From assembly GCA_026707745.1 (NCBI GenBank), contig JAPOWG010000036.1:108464-172463 (forward strand): a stretch of 64,000 nucleotides of DNA. Direction: 5' to 3'. The number at the start of each line of letters is the position of its first letter. Position 1 is the first letter of the stretch. The position numbers were made by a program, and so were the translations under genes. The notes under the pieces were generated by a model that had not been told where the DNA came from, did no database searches, and saw only the letters and a list, made by a program, of their open reading frames with translations. This document shows positions 31,674-40,460 of the stretch, piece by piece. This DNA comes from Chloroflexota bacterium (GTDB lineage: Bacteria; Chloroflexota; Anaerolineae; Aggregatilineales; Phototrophicaceae).

Positions 31674-32471
31674 ATGTCCGCAGAAGAAGCGCAGACAAAA
31701 CGAGCCTTCATCACCGGCGCCGCCCGCGGCTTGGGCGAGGGCATTGCCCGGCGTCTGGCGCAGGACGGCTGGTCGGTTCTGATGACCGACGCCAATCCGG
31801 CGATTCACGAAACTGCGGCGGCGATCATCGACGAGTTGGGCCTTAGCAGCGAGCGCATCATCGCCGTCGAGCACGATGTCGCCAGCGCTGAGGTCACCGA
31901 AGCGGTCGTGAGCCTGGGGATTGCTCGCTTTGGCGGGCTTGATCTGGCTGTTGCCAACGCCGGCATTGGCGGCGTCGAAGTCGACCTGGTCGATTTGGAC
32001 ATCGCGGATTTCGAGGAGATCGTCAACGTCAACTATCGCGGCGTTTTCTTGACCTGCAAATACGCCGGCCGCGTCATGCGGGAACAAGGCCGGGGCAACA
32101 TCATCACCGTCAGTTCAATATTCGGGCAAGAACCCTATCCACGCGTCGCTGCCTATTCCGGCAGCAAAGCCGGCGTTATCGCTTTGACCCTGGCTTTCGC
32201 GCTGGAAATGGCGCCGCACAATGTCCGCGTCAATAGCATCGCGCCCGGTTATATGGCCACCGAGATGCAATGGGCGGGCTTGCGGCAGCGCGCGGCGCAT
32301 GCCGGCATCAGCTTCGAAGAGGAAGTCCAGCGCGTTTGGGATCTGGTGCCGCTGGGGCGCCACGGCACGCCGGAAGAGATGGGCGCCTTGGTCGCCTTCC
32401 TGGCATCGGACGAAGCGGCCTACATCACTGGCGCGACGCTCGGGCTCGCCGGCGGCGTGGTGCGGCGCTAA
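31674..32471 (+). CDS. SDR family oxidoreductase
   Basis: A 265-aa classical SDR: TGAARGLGEG cofactor motif (about 12-21), NAGIG, catalytic VSSIFGQEPYPRVAAYSGSKAGV (Ser and YxxxK), RVNSIAPGYMATEM, and the C-terminal SDEAAYITGATLGLAGG. It probably oxidises a hydroxyl or reduces a ketone on an intermediate of the imported compound. It lies 20 nt after livM in the same operon. Confidence 0.9.
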   Translation: MSAEEAQTKRAFITGAARGLGEGIARRLAQDGWSVLMTDANPAIHETAAAIIDELGLSSERIIAVEHDVASAEVTEAVVSLGIARFGGLDLAVANAGIGGVEVDLVDLDIADFEEIVNVNYRGVFLTCKYAGRVMREQGRGNIITVSSIFGQEPYPRVAAYSGSKAGVIALTLAFALEMAPHNVRVNSIAPGYMATEMQWAGLRQRAAHAGISFEEEVQRVWDLVPLGRHGTPEEMGALVAFLASDEAAYITGATLGLAGGVVRR

Positions 32472-32484
32472 GGCATGGCGCGCC

Positions 32485-33402
32485 ATGTATAGCGAGTTGG
32501 AACGGAGCCTGCAACGCCTCATGCTGGGCGTGCGCGCCGACTGGGCGCTCTATGTGAAATTCACCGGCTCCGGCGAAGAAATCGCCTTTAACGCCGACAC
32601 CATGATGGATACCATGAGCGTGATCAAGATCCCGCTGCTGGTGACGCTGTTCCGCGCTTGTGATACAGGGGCGCTTGACCTGGCTCAAAAGTACAGTCTT
32701 GAGACGCGCTACAAGCGTTTCGGCACGGGTGTGCTCCACGCGATGGACGATGGCATGGTCTTCAGCTTGCGCGATGCCGCCACACTGATGATCATCGAAA
32801 GCGACAATACCGCCACTGATTACTGTTACGATGCGGCAGGCGGGCCCGATGCCGTTAATGAGACCATGCGCGCATTGGGTCTGGCCGATATTGATGTCAT
32901 GGGAAACGGCTTCGACTGGTTTTCGGCATTGGCGGCGTCGATCAATCCGGCTTTGGGCGAATTGGGTCCGGCGGCTTTGTTCCGCGCCGGTTATCCGGAG
33001 ATGTCCCCGGCCGAGTGGGAAAGGGCGCGCGAGCGCTTCCACTTCGAGACGGGGCGTCCTTTTAGCCGCGCCACGGCGCGCTGCATCGGCAAGCTGCTGG
33101 AAATGATCTGGACGGACGGCTGCGCCAGCCCCGAATCATGCGCCGCGATGCGGAAGATACTGGGCATGCAAATCTCTCGCTCGCGCCTGCCGAAGTACTT
33201 GCCGGAAGCCAGAGTGGCGCACAAAACGGGAGATTTCAACCCCTTCATCGCCAATGATGTCGGCGTGATCGAATCGCACGAGGCGGCGCCCATCATCATC
33301 AGCGTGCTGGTGGCCGGGCATCGCGGGGTCTGGGAAAACCTGGAAGATACCATCGCGCGCATGGCCGAGAAAATCTGGGAGTATGGCATTTACGCCGGGT
33401 AA
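32485..33402 (+). CDS. Beta-lactamase-fold serine hydrolase (class A-like)
   Basis: About 305 aa with the penicillin-binding/beta-lactamase triad: SVIK (SxxK nucleophile, near 47-50), SDN in MIIESDNTATD, and KTG in VAHKTGDFNPF. No signal peptide is seen, so it is probably cytosolic. That argues against a drug-resistance role and for hydrolysis of an amide or lactam intermediate of this pathway. Starts 13 nt after the SDR stop at an ATG with only a weak AAGG site. Confidence 0.82.
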   Translation: MYSELERSLQRLMLGVRADWALYVKFTGSGEEIAFNADTMMDTMSVIKIPLLVTLFRACDTGALDLAQKYSLETRYKRFGTGVLHAMDDGMVFSLRDAATLMIIESDNTATDYCYDAAGGPDAVNETMRALGLADIDVMGNGFDWFSALAASINPALGELGPAALFRAGYPEMSPAEWERARERFHFETGRPFSRATARCIGKLLEMIWTDGCASPESCAAMRKILGMQISRSRLPKYLPEARVAHKTGDFNPFIANDVGVIESHEAAPIIISVLVAGHRGVWENLEDTIARMAEKIWEYGIYAG

Positions 33403-33449
33403 TCGCCCCAGGTGGCGGACCGGCAGGACAAAATGAAGAGGAGATCCAC

Positions 33450-33662
33450 ATGAGTTATGGAAGAAGCAAATCCGACCTGAACATCAAGGCGGATCAAATC
33501 GCGGCGCTGGCGGCGTTGTTTGACGTGGATGTGGGGGGTGAAGATCTCGAGGGGCTGGCGGCGGCATTATCGAATCAACTGCCGTCGATCGCCGTCCTGG
33601 AAGCCTTTGACCTGGAAGACTTTCCGCCGATACTGCGAATGGATGCCGGCTGGTATGACTGA
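33450..33662 (+). CDS. GatC/AtzG-like small amidase subunit
   Basis: A 70-aa acidic protein (DLNIKADQIAALAALFDVDVGGEDL...LEDFPPILRMDAGWYD). Its size and N-terminal helix pattern resemble GatC and AtzG, small proteins that wrap around an amidase partner. Its gene overlaps the amidase gene by 8 nt and lies just upstream, as atzG does next to atzE. GAGGAG lies 8 nt before the ATG. Partner role is inferred from context; sequence similarity alone is weak. Confidence 0.6.
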   Translation: MSYGRSKSDLNIKADQIAALAALFDVDVGGEDLEGLAAALSNQLPSIAVLEAFDLEDFPPILRMDAGWYD

Positions 33663-35085
33663 TTCAATGGATCTCATCAACTTGTCCATCAGCGAAGCGG
33701 CGGAGGCGCTACAAACCGGCGACACGACATCGCTTGCTTTGACCCAAGCCACGCTTGAGCGCATCAGGCTCACCGAGCCCACCGTGCGCGCCTATGCGGC
33801 GGTGCCGGAAGAAGCGGCGCTGGCGCAGGCCGAGGCGGCCGATCAAGAGATCGCCCAGGGCAATTATCGCGGACCCTTGCATGGCATCCCAATTGGCATC
33901 AAGGACATTATTTTCACGGAGGGCGTCGCCACCGAGTGCGGCTCCAAAGTCATGGAAGGCTTCCTACCCGATTTCGACGCGACAGTGGTGCGCAAGCTGG
34001 ACGAAGCCGGCGCCATCATGATCGGCAAGACCCTGCCGCATGAATTCGCCTACGGCGTCAACGAACCGCCGACGCGCTCGCCCTGGGAATTGAATAGCTA
34101 CCCCGGCGGTTCCAGCACGGGATCGGGCGTGGCGGTCACTGTCCGCTCGGCATTTGGCGCGCTGGGCACCGATACCGGCGGCTCGATCCGCATCCCGGCC
34201 TCGATCAACAACATCGTCGGCTTGAAGCCGACCTATGGGCGCGTCAGCGCCTATGGCGTGATTCCGCTGTCCTGGACGCTGGATCATGTGGGTCCGATGA
34301 CGCGTACAGTCCTGGATAACGCCTTGATGCTGAACGCGATCGCCGGACACGACCCCAAGGATCTGACGTCGGCGCGACAAAAAGTGCCGGATTACAGCGC
34401 CGCCATCGACGAGGGCGTTCACGGCATGCGCATCGGCATCGACCGCGAATATGTCCTCTATCCCGGGGTGATCGATGACGTGCGCGCGGCTACTGAAGCA
34501 GTAATCAGCGAGTTGGCGGGGATGGGCGCGGAGATCATCGAGATCAGCTTGCCCGAATTTGAATTGACGCCGGAAACGCTTTTCACCGTGATGATGGCGG
34601 AAGCGAGCGCCTATCACCGGCAGGGACTGCGCGAGAAGGGCGATCTCTACGATCCCGCCACCCGCGCCACACTGAAAATGGGCGAGCTAATCCCGGCTAC
34701 GCACTACGTCACCGGTCTGCGCGCCCGCGAGCGCTATCGCAGCGCCATGAAGGAGCTCTTCCGCGGCGAGAAGCTCGATGCCTTGATCTCGCCAACCATG
34801 CCGCTGCCGGCGCCGCGACTGACCGACTTGCATCAACCGCGCGTCGATATGGACATCGGCGAAACGCCGATGGTCTCGATCATTCATCACACATTCTCCG
34901 CCAATTTGGGCGGGCAGCCGGCGCTGAGCGCGCCTGGCGGTTTCACGCGGGACGGTTTGCCCATCGGTTATCAATTGCTGGGACGTCCTTTCGACGAGGC
35001 GACCTTGTTCCGCATCGCCTACGCCTATGAGGGGGCGCACGACTGGCATAGTCGGCAGGCGCCGCACGATTTTGGGGCCCCCTGA
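33655..35085 (+). CDS. Amidase (amidase signature family)
   Basis: A 476-aa amidase-signature enzyme with the Ser-cisSer-Lys triad: Lys in PIGIKDIIF, and Ser residues in YPGGSSTGSGVAVTVRSAFGALGTDTGGSIRIPAS. The TGGSIRIPA oxyanion/nucleophile block is intact. Relatives include GatA, AtzE (1-carboxybiuret hydrolase), allophanate hydrolase and aryl amidases. The ATG at 33655 lies within the preceding small gene; another ATG at 33667 is possible. The small partner gene upstream favours an AtzE-like hydrolase. Confidence 0.9.
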   Translation: MTDSMDLINLSISEAAEALQTGDTTSLALTQATLERIRLTEPTVRAYAAVPEEAALAQAEAADQEIAQGNYRGPLHGIPIGIKDIIFTEGVATECGSKVMEGFLPDFDATVVRKLDEAGAIMIGKTLPHEFAYGVNEPPTRSPWELNSYPGGSSTGSGVAVTVRSAFGALGTDTGGSIRIPASINNIVGLKPTYGRVSAYGVIPLSWTLDHVGPMTRTVLDNALMLNAIAGHDPKDLTSARQKVPDYSAAIDEGVHGMRIGIDREYVLYPGVIDDVRAATEAVISELAGMGAEIIEISLPEFELTPETLFTVMMAEASAYHRQGLREKGDLYDPATRATLKMGELIPATHYVTGLRARERYRSAMKELFRGEKLDALISPTMPLPAPRLTDLHQPRVDMDIGETPMVSIIHHTFSANLGGQPALSAPGGFTRDGLPIGYQLLGRPFDEATLFRIAYAYEGAHDWHSRQAPHDFGAP

Positions 35086-35110
35086 TAGCTTGAAAGAGGA
35101 GTAGGACACG

Positions 35111-35989
35111 ATGAAGTTTGGTTTATTGCTTCCCAACTTTGGCGCGATCGCAGGTGGCGAAACCATCGCCGCGAGCGCGCGCCTGGCGGAAGCGCTCGGC
35201 TTCGATTCGGTCTGGACCACCGATCACGTCTTGATGCCCGCCGACATGCCCGAGCCCTACGGCAACTTGATCGAATCGCTGGTGGCTTTGACCATCGCCG
35301 CGACCGCCACCGAACGCGTGCAACTGGGTACGTCAATTATCGTCATGCCACAGCGCGAACCGGTCCTGCTGGCCAAGCAATTGGCGGGGATTGATGTCGT
35401 CTCGGGCGGGCGCTTGATATTGGGCGCGGGGGTCGGCTGGCTAGAGCAGGAATTCAACTATCTGGGCGCCGACTATGCGAAGCGCGGCGCGCGCTTTGAT
35501 GAATGGCTGGCGCTGATGCGCGCGCTCTGGAACGGCGATGGCGCTTTCACGGGCGAAAGCAAAGCAATTGACGACGCGCTCTTCGCGCCGCAACCGCCGC
35601 GGGGGCGGGGAACGCCGGTCTGGATCGGCGGCAATAGCTCGCTTGCGATCCGCCGCGCCGCCGAAATCGCCGATGGCTGGCATCCCGTGGGATTGACGCC
35701 GGCCGAATTGGGCGACGGCTTGGCTGAATTGCGCGGGCTGGCAAATGGACGCGCCGTCACGGCAAGTCTACGAACCAATATCGAGTTGCTGGCGAGGGGT
35801 GAATCGGCGCAGGGCTACAGCGCTCCTGGTCACGTCCCGCGCGGAAATGCCGGTGAGGTCGTCGCCGAACTCAAAGCCTATCAAGATGCCGGTTTGGAAT
35901 ACGCGGTCATTTGGCTCTTCCATGAGAGTTGGGACGAACTCGAAGCAAAGATCAACTTGTTTGCCGAAGAGGTGCTGCCGCAGTTTTAA
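35111..35989 (+). CDS. LLM class flavin/F420-dependent oxidoreductase
   Basis: A 292-aa luciferase-like TIM barrel. It opens with MKFGLLLPNFGAIAGGE, then LAEALGFDSVWTTDHVLMP, the TATERVQLGTSIIVMPQREPVLLAKQLAGIDVVSGGRLILGAGVGW block and PVWIGGNSSLAIRRAAEIADGWHP. The pattern matches the TIGR03619-type F420-dependent group, but FMN use (as in RutA-like ring-opening monooxygenases) cannot be excluded. AAAGAGGAG precedes the ATG. Within this operon it may oxidise the imported ring. Confidence 0.88.
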   Translation: MKFGLLLPNFGAIAGGETIAASARLAEALGFDSVWTTDHVLMPADMPEPYGNLIESLVALTIAATATERVQLGTSIIVMPQREPVLLAKQLAGIDVVSGGRLILGAGVGWLEQEFNYLGADYAKRGARFDEWLALMRALWNGDGAFTGESKAIDDALFAPQPPRGRGTPVWIGGNSSLAIRRAAEIADGWHPVGLTPAELGDGLAELRGLANGRAVTASLRTNIELLARGESAQGYSAPGHVPRGNAGEVVAELKAYQDAGLEYAVIWLFHESWDELEAKINLFAEEVLPQF

Positions 35990-36023
35990 TTGACCGCCAA
36001 TAGACCGGCGCAAGGAGAATCCA

Positions 36024-36899
36024 ATGGGCGATTTCAAATGGAAGAACGACCGTATCTGCGCCGCCGCCCTCAGTTTCGACCTGGACGGCGAGACCATCCC
36101 CTACATGCTCGACCCGCCCAATGCCACCAAGCGCATGGCGCTGATGTCCGAGTTCAGTTATGGGCCGAATGTCGGCATGCCGAACATCCTCGACTTGCTC
36201 GATCTCTACGAGATCAAGGCCAGTTTCTTCTCGCCCGCTCGCACGCTGGAATTGCATCCGGATCTGGCGCGCGAGATCGTGGCGCGCGGGCATGACCTGG
36301 GACATCACGGCTTCATGCACGAGCGCCCCGATGGCTTGAGCGACGAGCGGGAAGAAAAGGTGCTCAGCGCCGGCATCGACGTCATCGAGACGATCACCGG
36401 CAGCAGGCCCGTCGGCTATCGTTCGCCGGCTTGGGAACTGAAACCGTCGTCCCCCGCCCTGCTCAAGCGCTACGGCTTCCGGTTCGATAGCAGCTTAATG
36501 GGTTACGACATTCCCTACTGGGTGGAAACGGCCGAGGGCGATCTGCTGGAACTGCCGGTGAGCTGGCGCAACGACGACTGGGTGCAGTTCGGCTTTGTAT
36601 CGGTGCCGGCGATCGGCAACGGCATTAACCCGCCCTCGATCGGTTTGGAAGTTTTCACTGCCGAGTTCGATGGACTTTTCGCGCGCGGCGGGCTCTTCAA
36701 TATGACCATGCACCCTTTCCTGGCGGGACGTCCCTCCGGCTTGATCGTGCTGGAACGCTTGATTCGATACATGCGCGGTTTCCCGCGCGTATGGTGGGCG
36801 AAGCTGAGCGAGATCGCCGATTACTGCCATCAAGAGGATGTCGCGCCCACCCTGCCCCGCGCCAACACCGATATGCCAGCCGCCAAGTGGATCGAATGA
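36024..36899 (+). CDS. Polysaccharide deacetylase family protein (PuuE-like)
   Basis: A 291-aa NodB-fold protein. Motif 1 LSFDLDGE, motif 2 GHDLGHHGFMHE (HxxxH metal site), motif 3 GYRSPAWELKPSSP, and a late FNMTMHPFLAGRPSG. Cytosolic, with no signal peptide. Members with this architecture include the allantoinase PuuE and other deaminating/amide hydrolases. AAGGAGA lies 7 nt before the ATG. Its stop overlaps the next ATG (ATGA). Confidence 0.85.
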   Translation: MGDFKWKNDRICAAALSFDLDGETIPYMLDPPNATKRMALMSEFSYGPNVGMPNILDLLDLYEIKASFFSPARTLELHPDLAREIVARGHDLGHHGFMHERPDGLSDEREEKVLSAGIDVIETITGSRPVGYRSPAWELKPSSPALLKRYGFRFDSSLMGYDIPYWVETAEGDLLELPVSWRNDDWVQFGFVSVPAIGNGINPPSIGLEVFTAEFDGLFARGGLFNMTMHPFLAGRPSGLIVLERLIRYMRGFPRVWWAKLSEIADYCHQEDVAPTLPRANTDMPAAKWIE

Positions 36900-37672
36900 C
36901 GATGCCGTCCCGATTTCAAAAGCGGACGGTCTTGATCAGCGGGGCCGGGCACGGCATCGGCCGGCGGATCGCGCTGGATTTCGCCGCCGAGGGCGCGTGC
37001 GTCGGCGTCAACGATGTCGACGGCGAGCGGGCGTCGTCAGTGGCCGCGGAAATCGCCAGGGCCGGCGGCAGATCGCTGGCGCTGGTCGCGGACGTACGCT
37101 GCGCCGCGCAAATCGAGCGGATCATGGACGTACTGAGCGCCCAATTCGGAGCGCCAGACATATTGGTCAACAACGCCGGCATCTATCCCAACTGCCCCAT
37201 CGTCGACATGAGCGAGGAGGAATGGGACCGCGTCTGGGATATCAACATGAAGGGTATGTTCCTGCTCAGTCGTGCGGCGCTGCGGCGGATGATCGGCGTC
37301 AAGTCCGGCGGGAAAATCATCAACATGAGTTCGACCGCGTCGATCCGCGCGCGGGTCGGCGCTTCGCACTATTGCGCGTCCAAGGCGGCGATCTCGATGT
37401 TCACGCAGGTGCTGGCGCTGGAAGCGGCCGAGCACAATATTCAAGTCAACGCGGTGGCGCCCGGCCTGGTCGAGGTGCCGGACTGGGGCTTGGATCAAGC
37501 GTATATTGATGCCTTGGTGAGCATGACGCCGCGCGGGCGCATCGGCTATCCGCATGATATATCGGCGATGGTCCGCTATCTGGCATCCGATGAAGCCGAT
37601 TTCATCACCGGCTCGGTCATGATCGTCGACGGTGGCAGCGCCGCCGGGCAGAATCTGCCCTTGAGCGGGTAG
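36896..37672 (+). CDS. SDR family oxidoreductase
   Basis: About 258 aa. SGAGHGIGRR cofactor motif, NNAGIYPNCP, catalytic NMSSTASIRARVGASHYCASKAAI (YxxxK), NAVAPGLVE and terminal TGSVMIVDGG. Typical 3-oxoacyl-reductase-like SDR. ATGA overlap with the deacetylase gene indicates coupled translation; ATG 36902 is an alternative start. Confidence 0.9.
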   Translation: MTMPSRFQKRTVLISGAGHGIGRRIALDFAAEGACVGVNDVDGERASSVAAEIARAGGRSLALVADVRCAAQIERIMDVLSAQFGAPDILVNNAGIYPNCPIVDMSEEEWDRVWDINMKGMFLLSRAALRRMIGVKSGGKIINMSSTASIRARVGASHYCASKAAISMFTQVLALEAAEHNIQVNAVAPGLVEVPDWGLDQAYIDALVSMTPRGRIGYPHDISAMVRYLASDEADFITGSVMIVDGGSAAGQNLPLSG

Positions 37673-37683
37673 GACACGGGCCA

Positions 37684-39015
37684 ATGGACGCGATTGAAAC
37701 GGGAGTTTACCGTCACCTCGATGCGATGCGCGACGACATTATCAAGCTGACGCGGGACATGGTGGCTTTCAAAAGCGTCAATCCGCGCTTCATGGCGGAC
37801 CCGGAAAACAGCCAGGAAAGCGAAGTACAAGACTATCTCGAATCCAAGCTGAAGGCACTGGGGCTGGATGTAAGGCGTTGGGAAGCGGAAGCGCGCCGAC
37901 CGAATCTGGTGGCGGGGCGTCGCGGGGACGGCGGAGGACGGAGCCTGGCTTTCAACGGGCACATTGATGTCGTGCCCATCGGCGACCGGGACGGCTGGAA
38001 CTATGACCCCTGGGGCAGCGACATGGTCGACGGCAAGCTTTACGGGCGCGGATCGGTTGACATGAAAGCCGGCGTGGCTGCTTTCATCGCGGCTGCCGAG
38101 GCGATCATCAAGTCCGGGGTTATTCTCAAGGGCGATCTGCAACTGCATATCGTGGTGGACGAAGAAGCGGGCGGCTTCGCGGGTACGCGGGATGTCATCA
38201 AGCGCGGCTATCGCGCCGACGGCGTCATCGTGGCCGAACCGACATCGGGCTTTATCGACGCGGCGGAGGGCGGGCTCAGTTGGCTGCGGGTCACCATTCG
38301 CGGGCGGGCCGCGCACGCCGGCTGGCGCTTCGCCCAGATCTACCCGCAGCCGGAGCTGAATGCGGAAAACGCCGAAGGCGTCAACGCCATCGAAAAGGGC
38401 GTGAAGTTCGTGGCTGCGGTCCGCGAACTGGAGCGCGAATGGGCGCGTGATCGCCATCATCCGCTGATGCCGCCGGGCATCACCACCATCAATCCCGGCG
38501 TGATGGTCGGCGGGGTTGGGCTGGGCCAAGACGGCCTGCCGCAAATCACCTCCAACCCGGCCATGATCCCCGATGTCTGCGTGATCGACTTCGATTTCAA
38601 GTATCTGCCGACTGAAACTTTCCAGCAAGTGCGGGACGAATTTGAAGCCTTTGTGGCGGCTTTTGCGCGCACCGATCCCTGGCTGCGCGATCATCCGCCA
38701 ACCTTGCACTGGCATCTGGCGAATATCGACTTTCCGCCCTTTTCCACGCCGCCCGATCACCCGCTGATACAAACTGTGCGGGAAACCCAGAGGCAATTGG
38801 GCATCGAAACGGTCTTGACCGGCAAGCGCGCCGTGACCGACGCCGCCTTTTACGCCGGCGCCGGCATGACGCCGATCATCCTGGGTCCGGCGGGCGCGGG
38901 CTTGCACGGCGACAACGAATACGTGGAACTGGATTCGGTGATCGAGACAGCCAAGGTATTCGCCGGCGTCGTCTTGCGCTGGTGCGGCATTGCGGGAATA
39001 GACGGGAATAGATGA
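37684..39015 (+). CDS. M20 family hydrolase (ArgE/DapE-like)
   Basis: A 443-aa zinc hydrolase. FNGHIDVVPIGDRDGW, GRGSVDMKAGVAAF and VVDEEAGGFAGTRD carry the metal ligands and catalytic Glu. The dimerisation domain begins at GGLSWLRVTIRGRAAHAGWRF and the protein ends with the LHGDNEYVELDS motif. It cleaves an N-acyl or N-carbamoyl amino acid, substrate unknown. Overlaps the next gene by 4 nt (ATGA). Confidence 0.9.
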   Translation: MDAIETGVYRHLDAMRDDIIKLTRDMVAFKSVNPRFMADPENSQESEVQDYLESKLKALGLDVRRWEAEARRPNLVAGRRGDGGGRSLAFNGHIDVVPIGDRDGWNYDPWGSDMVDGKLYGRGSVDMKAGVAAFIAAAEAIIKSGVILKGDLQLHIVVDEEAGGFAGTRDVIKRGYRADGVIVAEPTSGFIDAAEGGLSWLRVTIRGRAAHAGWRFAQIYPQPELNAENAEGVNAIEKGVKFVAAVRELEREWARDRHHPLMPPGITTINPGVMVGGVGLGQDGLPQITSNPAMIPDVCVIDFDFKYLPTETFQQVRDEFEAFVAAFARTDPWLRDHPPTLHWHLANIDFPPFSTPPDHPLIQTVRETQRQLGIETVLTGKRAVTDAAFYAGAGMTPIILGPAGAGLHGDNEYVELDSVIETAKVFAGVVLRWCGIAGIDGNR

Positions 39016-40163
39016 CTATCCTCGAGTATCTGCGCTCGCAACTGCATCGCTACCTGGCGGAGCTCGAACTTCTGGTAGCGATTGATTCCGGCACCTACGA
39101 CAAAGAGGGCTGCAATCGCGTCAATGACTGGCTGGAGGGGCGCCTTGGACCGATGGGCTTTTCCATCGAGCGCTTCCCGCAACCGGACACGGGCGATCAC
39201 CTGCTGGCGCGCTTGAGGGGCCATGGCAGCGCCCAGATTCTGCTGCTTGGGCACAGCGATACGGTGTATCCACCTGGCACGGCGGCGCTGCGGCCGCTGA
39301 AACGGGCGGGCGACCGGTTGTTGGGACCCGGCGCCTGCGATATGAAAGCGGGATTGCTGGCCGGGATTTTTGCGATAGAAGCCTTGAAAGCGATCGGCTT
39401 TGACGACTTCAGAACCTTGACGCTGCTCTGCGTCGCCGATGAAGAGGTGGACGAGCGGACATCAGTCCCGTTGATCCATCAATCAATGGCGGGGGCTGAC
39501 GCCGTGCTAACGCTGGAAGCGGCGCGGGAAAATGGCGATATCGTCACCGCGCGCAAGGGCAATGTGGTGATGCGCGTCGAGGCGCAAGGGCGGGGCGCGC
39601 ATGCCGGCGTCGAGCCGGAAAAGGGGCGTAACGCCATCAGCGGCTTGCTGCGTCGGCTGCTGCAAGCCGAGGCGCTGGCGCATCCCGCGAGCGGGGTCAC
39701 TATCAATATCGGCATGATCGGCGGCGGCACTATGCCGAATGTGGTGCCCGATCAGGCCAGCGCGAGCATTGACATCCGCGCCTTCGAACAGCGCGACCTG
39801 GATCGCGTTGTCGCCGATATAGAGGGGATATTCGCGCGCCCGGCGGTCGATGACATACGATTCACCGTGAAGCATCGCCTGGCCTCGCCACCCATGCCCC
39901 GCAGCGACGCGGTCGCGCGTCTGGAAGACTTGGCGATCCGCGCGGCGGCCGATCTGGGATTTGAGTTGCGCGGCGTCAGCACGGGCGGCGCCGCCGACAG
40001 CGCCTTCGCCGCGCAAGCCGGGGTGCCGGTGCTGGACGGGCTGGGACCTATCGGCGGCCTGGATCATGGACCAGACGAGTACATTATGAAGAGCAGCATT
40101 GTCCCGCGCACGGCGCTGCTGGCGGAATTGATCAGGTTGATTTGCGGCAAGTCAGCAGCTTGA
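39012..40163 (+). CDS. M20 family metallopeptidase (carboxypeptidase G2-like)
   Basis: A 383-aa paralogous-family hydrolase, last in the operon. LLGHSDTVYPPGTA, GPGACDMKAGLLAG and CVADEEVDERTS are the metal-site motifs. Dimerisation domain near VVMRVEAQGRGAHAGVEPEKGRNA; C-terminal LDHGPDEYIMKSS. More like the CPG2 group (and the gene at 12477) than the preceding M20. Two M20 enzymes in one operon suggest two successive amide or carbamoyl cleavages. Confidence 0.9.
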   Translation: MTILEYLRSQLHRYLAELELLVAIDSGTYDKEGCNRVNDWLEGRLGPMGFSIERFPQPDTGDHLLARLRGHGSAQILLLGHSDTVYPPGTAALRPLKRAGDRLLGPGACDMKAGLLAGIFAIEALKAIGFDDFRTLTLLCVADEEVDERTSVPLIHQSMAGADAVLTLEAARENGDIVTARKGNVVMRVEAQGRGAHAGVEPEKGRNAISGLLRRLLQAEALAHPASGVTINIGMIGGGTMPNVVPDQASASIDIRAFEQRDLDRVVADIEGIFARPAVDDIRFTVKHRLASPPMPRSDAVARLEDLAIRAAADLGFELRGVSTGGAADSAFAAQAGVPVLDGLGPIGGLDHGPDEYIMKSSIVPRTALLAELIRLICGKSAA

Positions 40164-40290
40164 TTTGCAGCAAACATCGGTGGTGTTGCCAAGAAACGGG
40201 CAATCCATCCAGGGCAATTGCACCAAAATGAGGCGACTGACATGGTATGAAATTGGACTGACTATTAACTACAGCCGCTTGGCAAGTAAT

Positions 40291-40361
40291 CGGCGAATTT
40301 GGACTACCACGCTCACACAAAATAATAAACCTGCTCGGCTACCGCAAATCGCGGTTTATTA
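40291..40361 (+). repeat. 71-nt dispersed repeat (copy 2)
   Basis: Same length and about 93% identical to 11655-11725, with the TAATAAACC...GGTTTATTA inverted repeat. It ends 28 nt before a GGGCG-type hairpin. Confidence 0.85.
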
Positions 40362-40388
40362 CAGAAGAGGCGCGGAGGTTTTTTTTGC

Positions 40389-40460
40389 GGGCGACCCGGC
40401 GGGTCGCCCCTACCGCTAACTGTTATTTTGGAGTTGCATGACTTTGTTGGTCCTACTGAG
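40389..40460 (+). repeat. Dispersed composite repeat with GGGCG-type hairpin (copy B)
   Basis: Hairpin GGGCGACCC-GGC-GGGTCGCCC (40389-40409), CTAC, then the tail ending TCCTACTGAG shared with 7880-7951. The stem differs from copy A by a compensating T-A to C-G change and loop changes. The rest of 40164-40712 holds the 71-nt repeat and a degenerate hairpin near 40493; no gene is seen there. Confidence 0.8.

Noticed and set aside
32485..33402. Antibiotic-resistance beta-lactamase
   Set aside because: SxxK, SDN and KTG motifs are present, but there is no signal peptide and the gene is embedded in a catabolic operon, so a resistance role is not supported.
37576..38907. 443-codon minus-strand frame opposite the M20 gene at 37684
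   Set aside because: Antisense shadow produced by the high-GC codon pattern.
40165..40419. 84-codon plus-strand frame after the second M20 gene
   Set aside because: It runs through the 71-nt repeat and the hairpin repeat, has no ribosome site and no similarity to anything.
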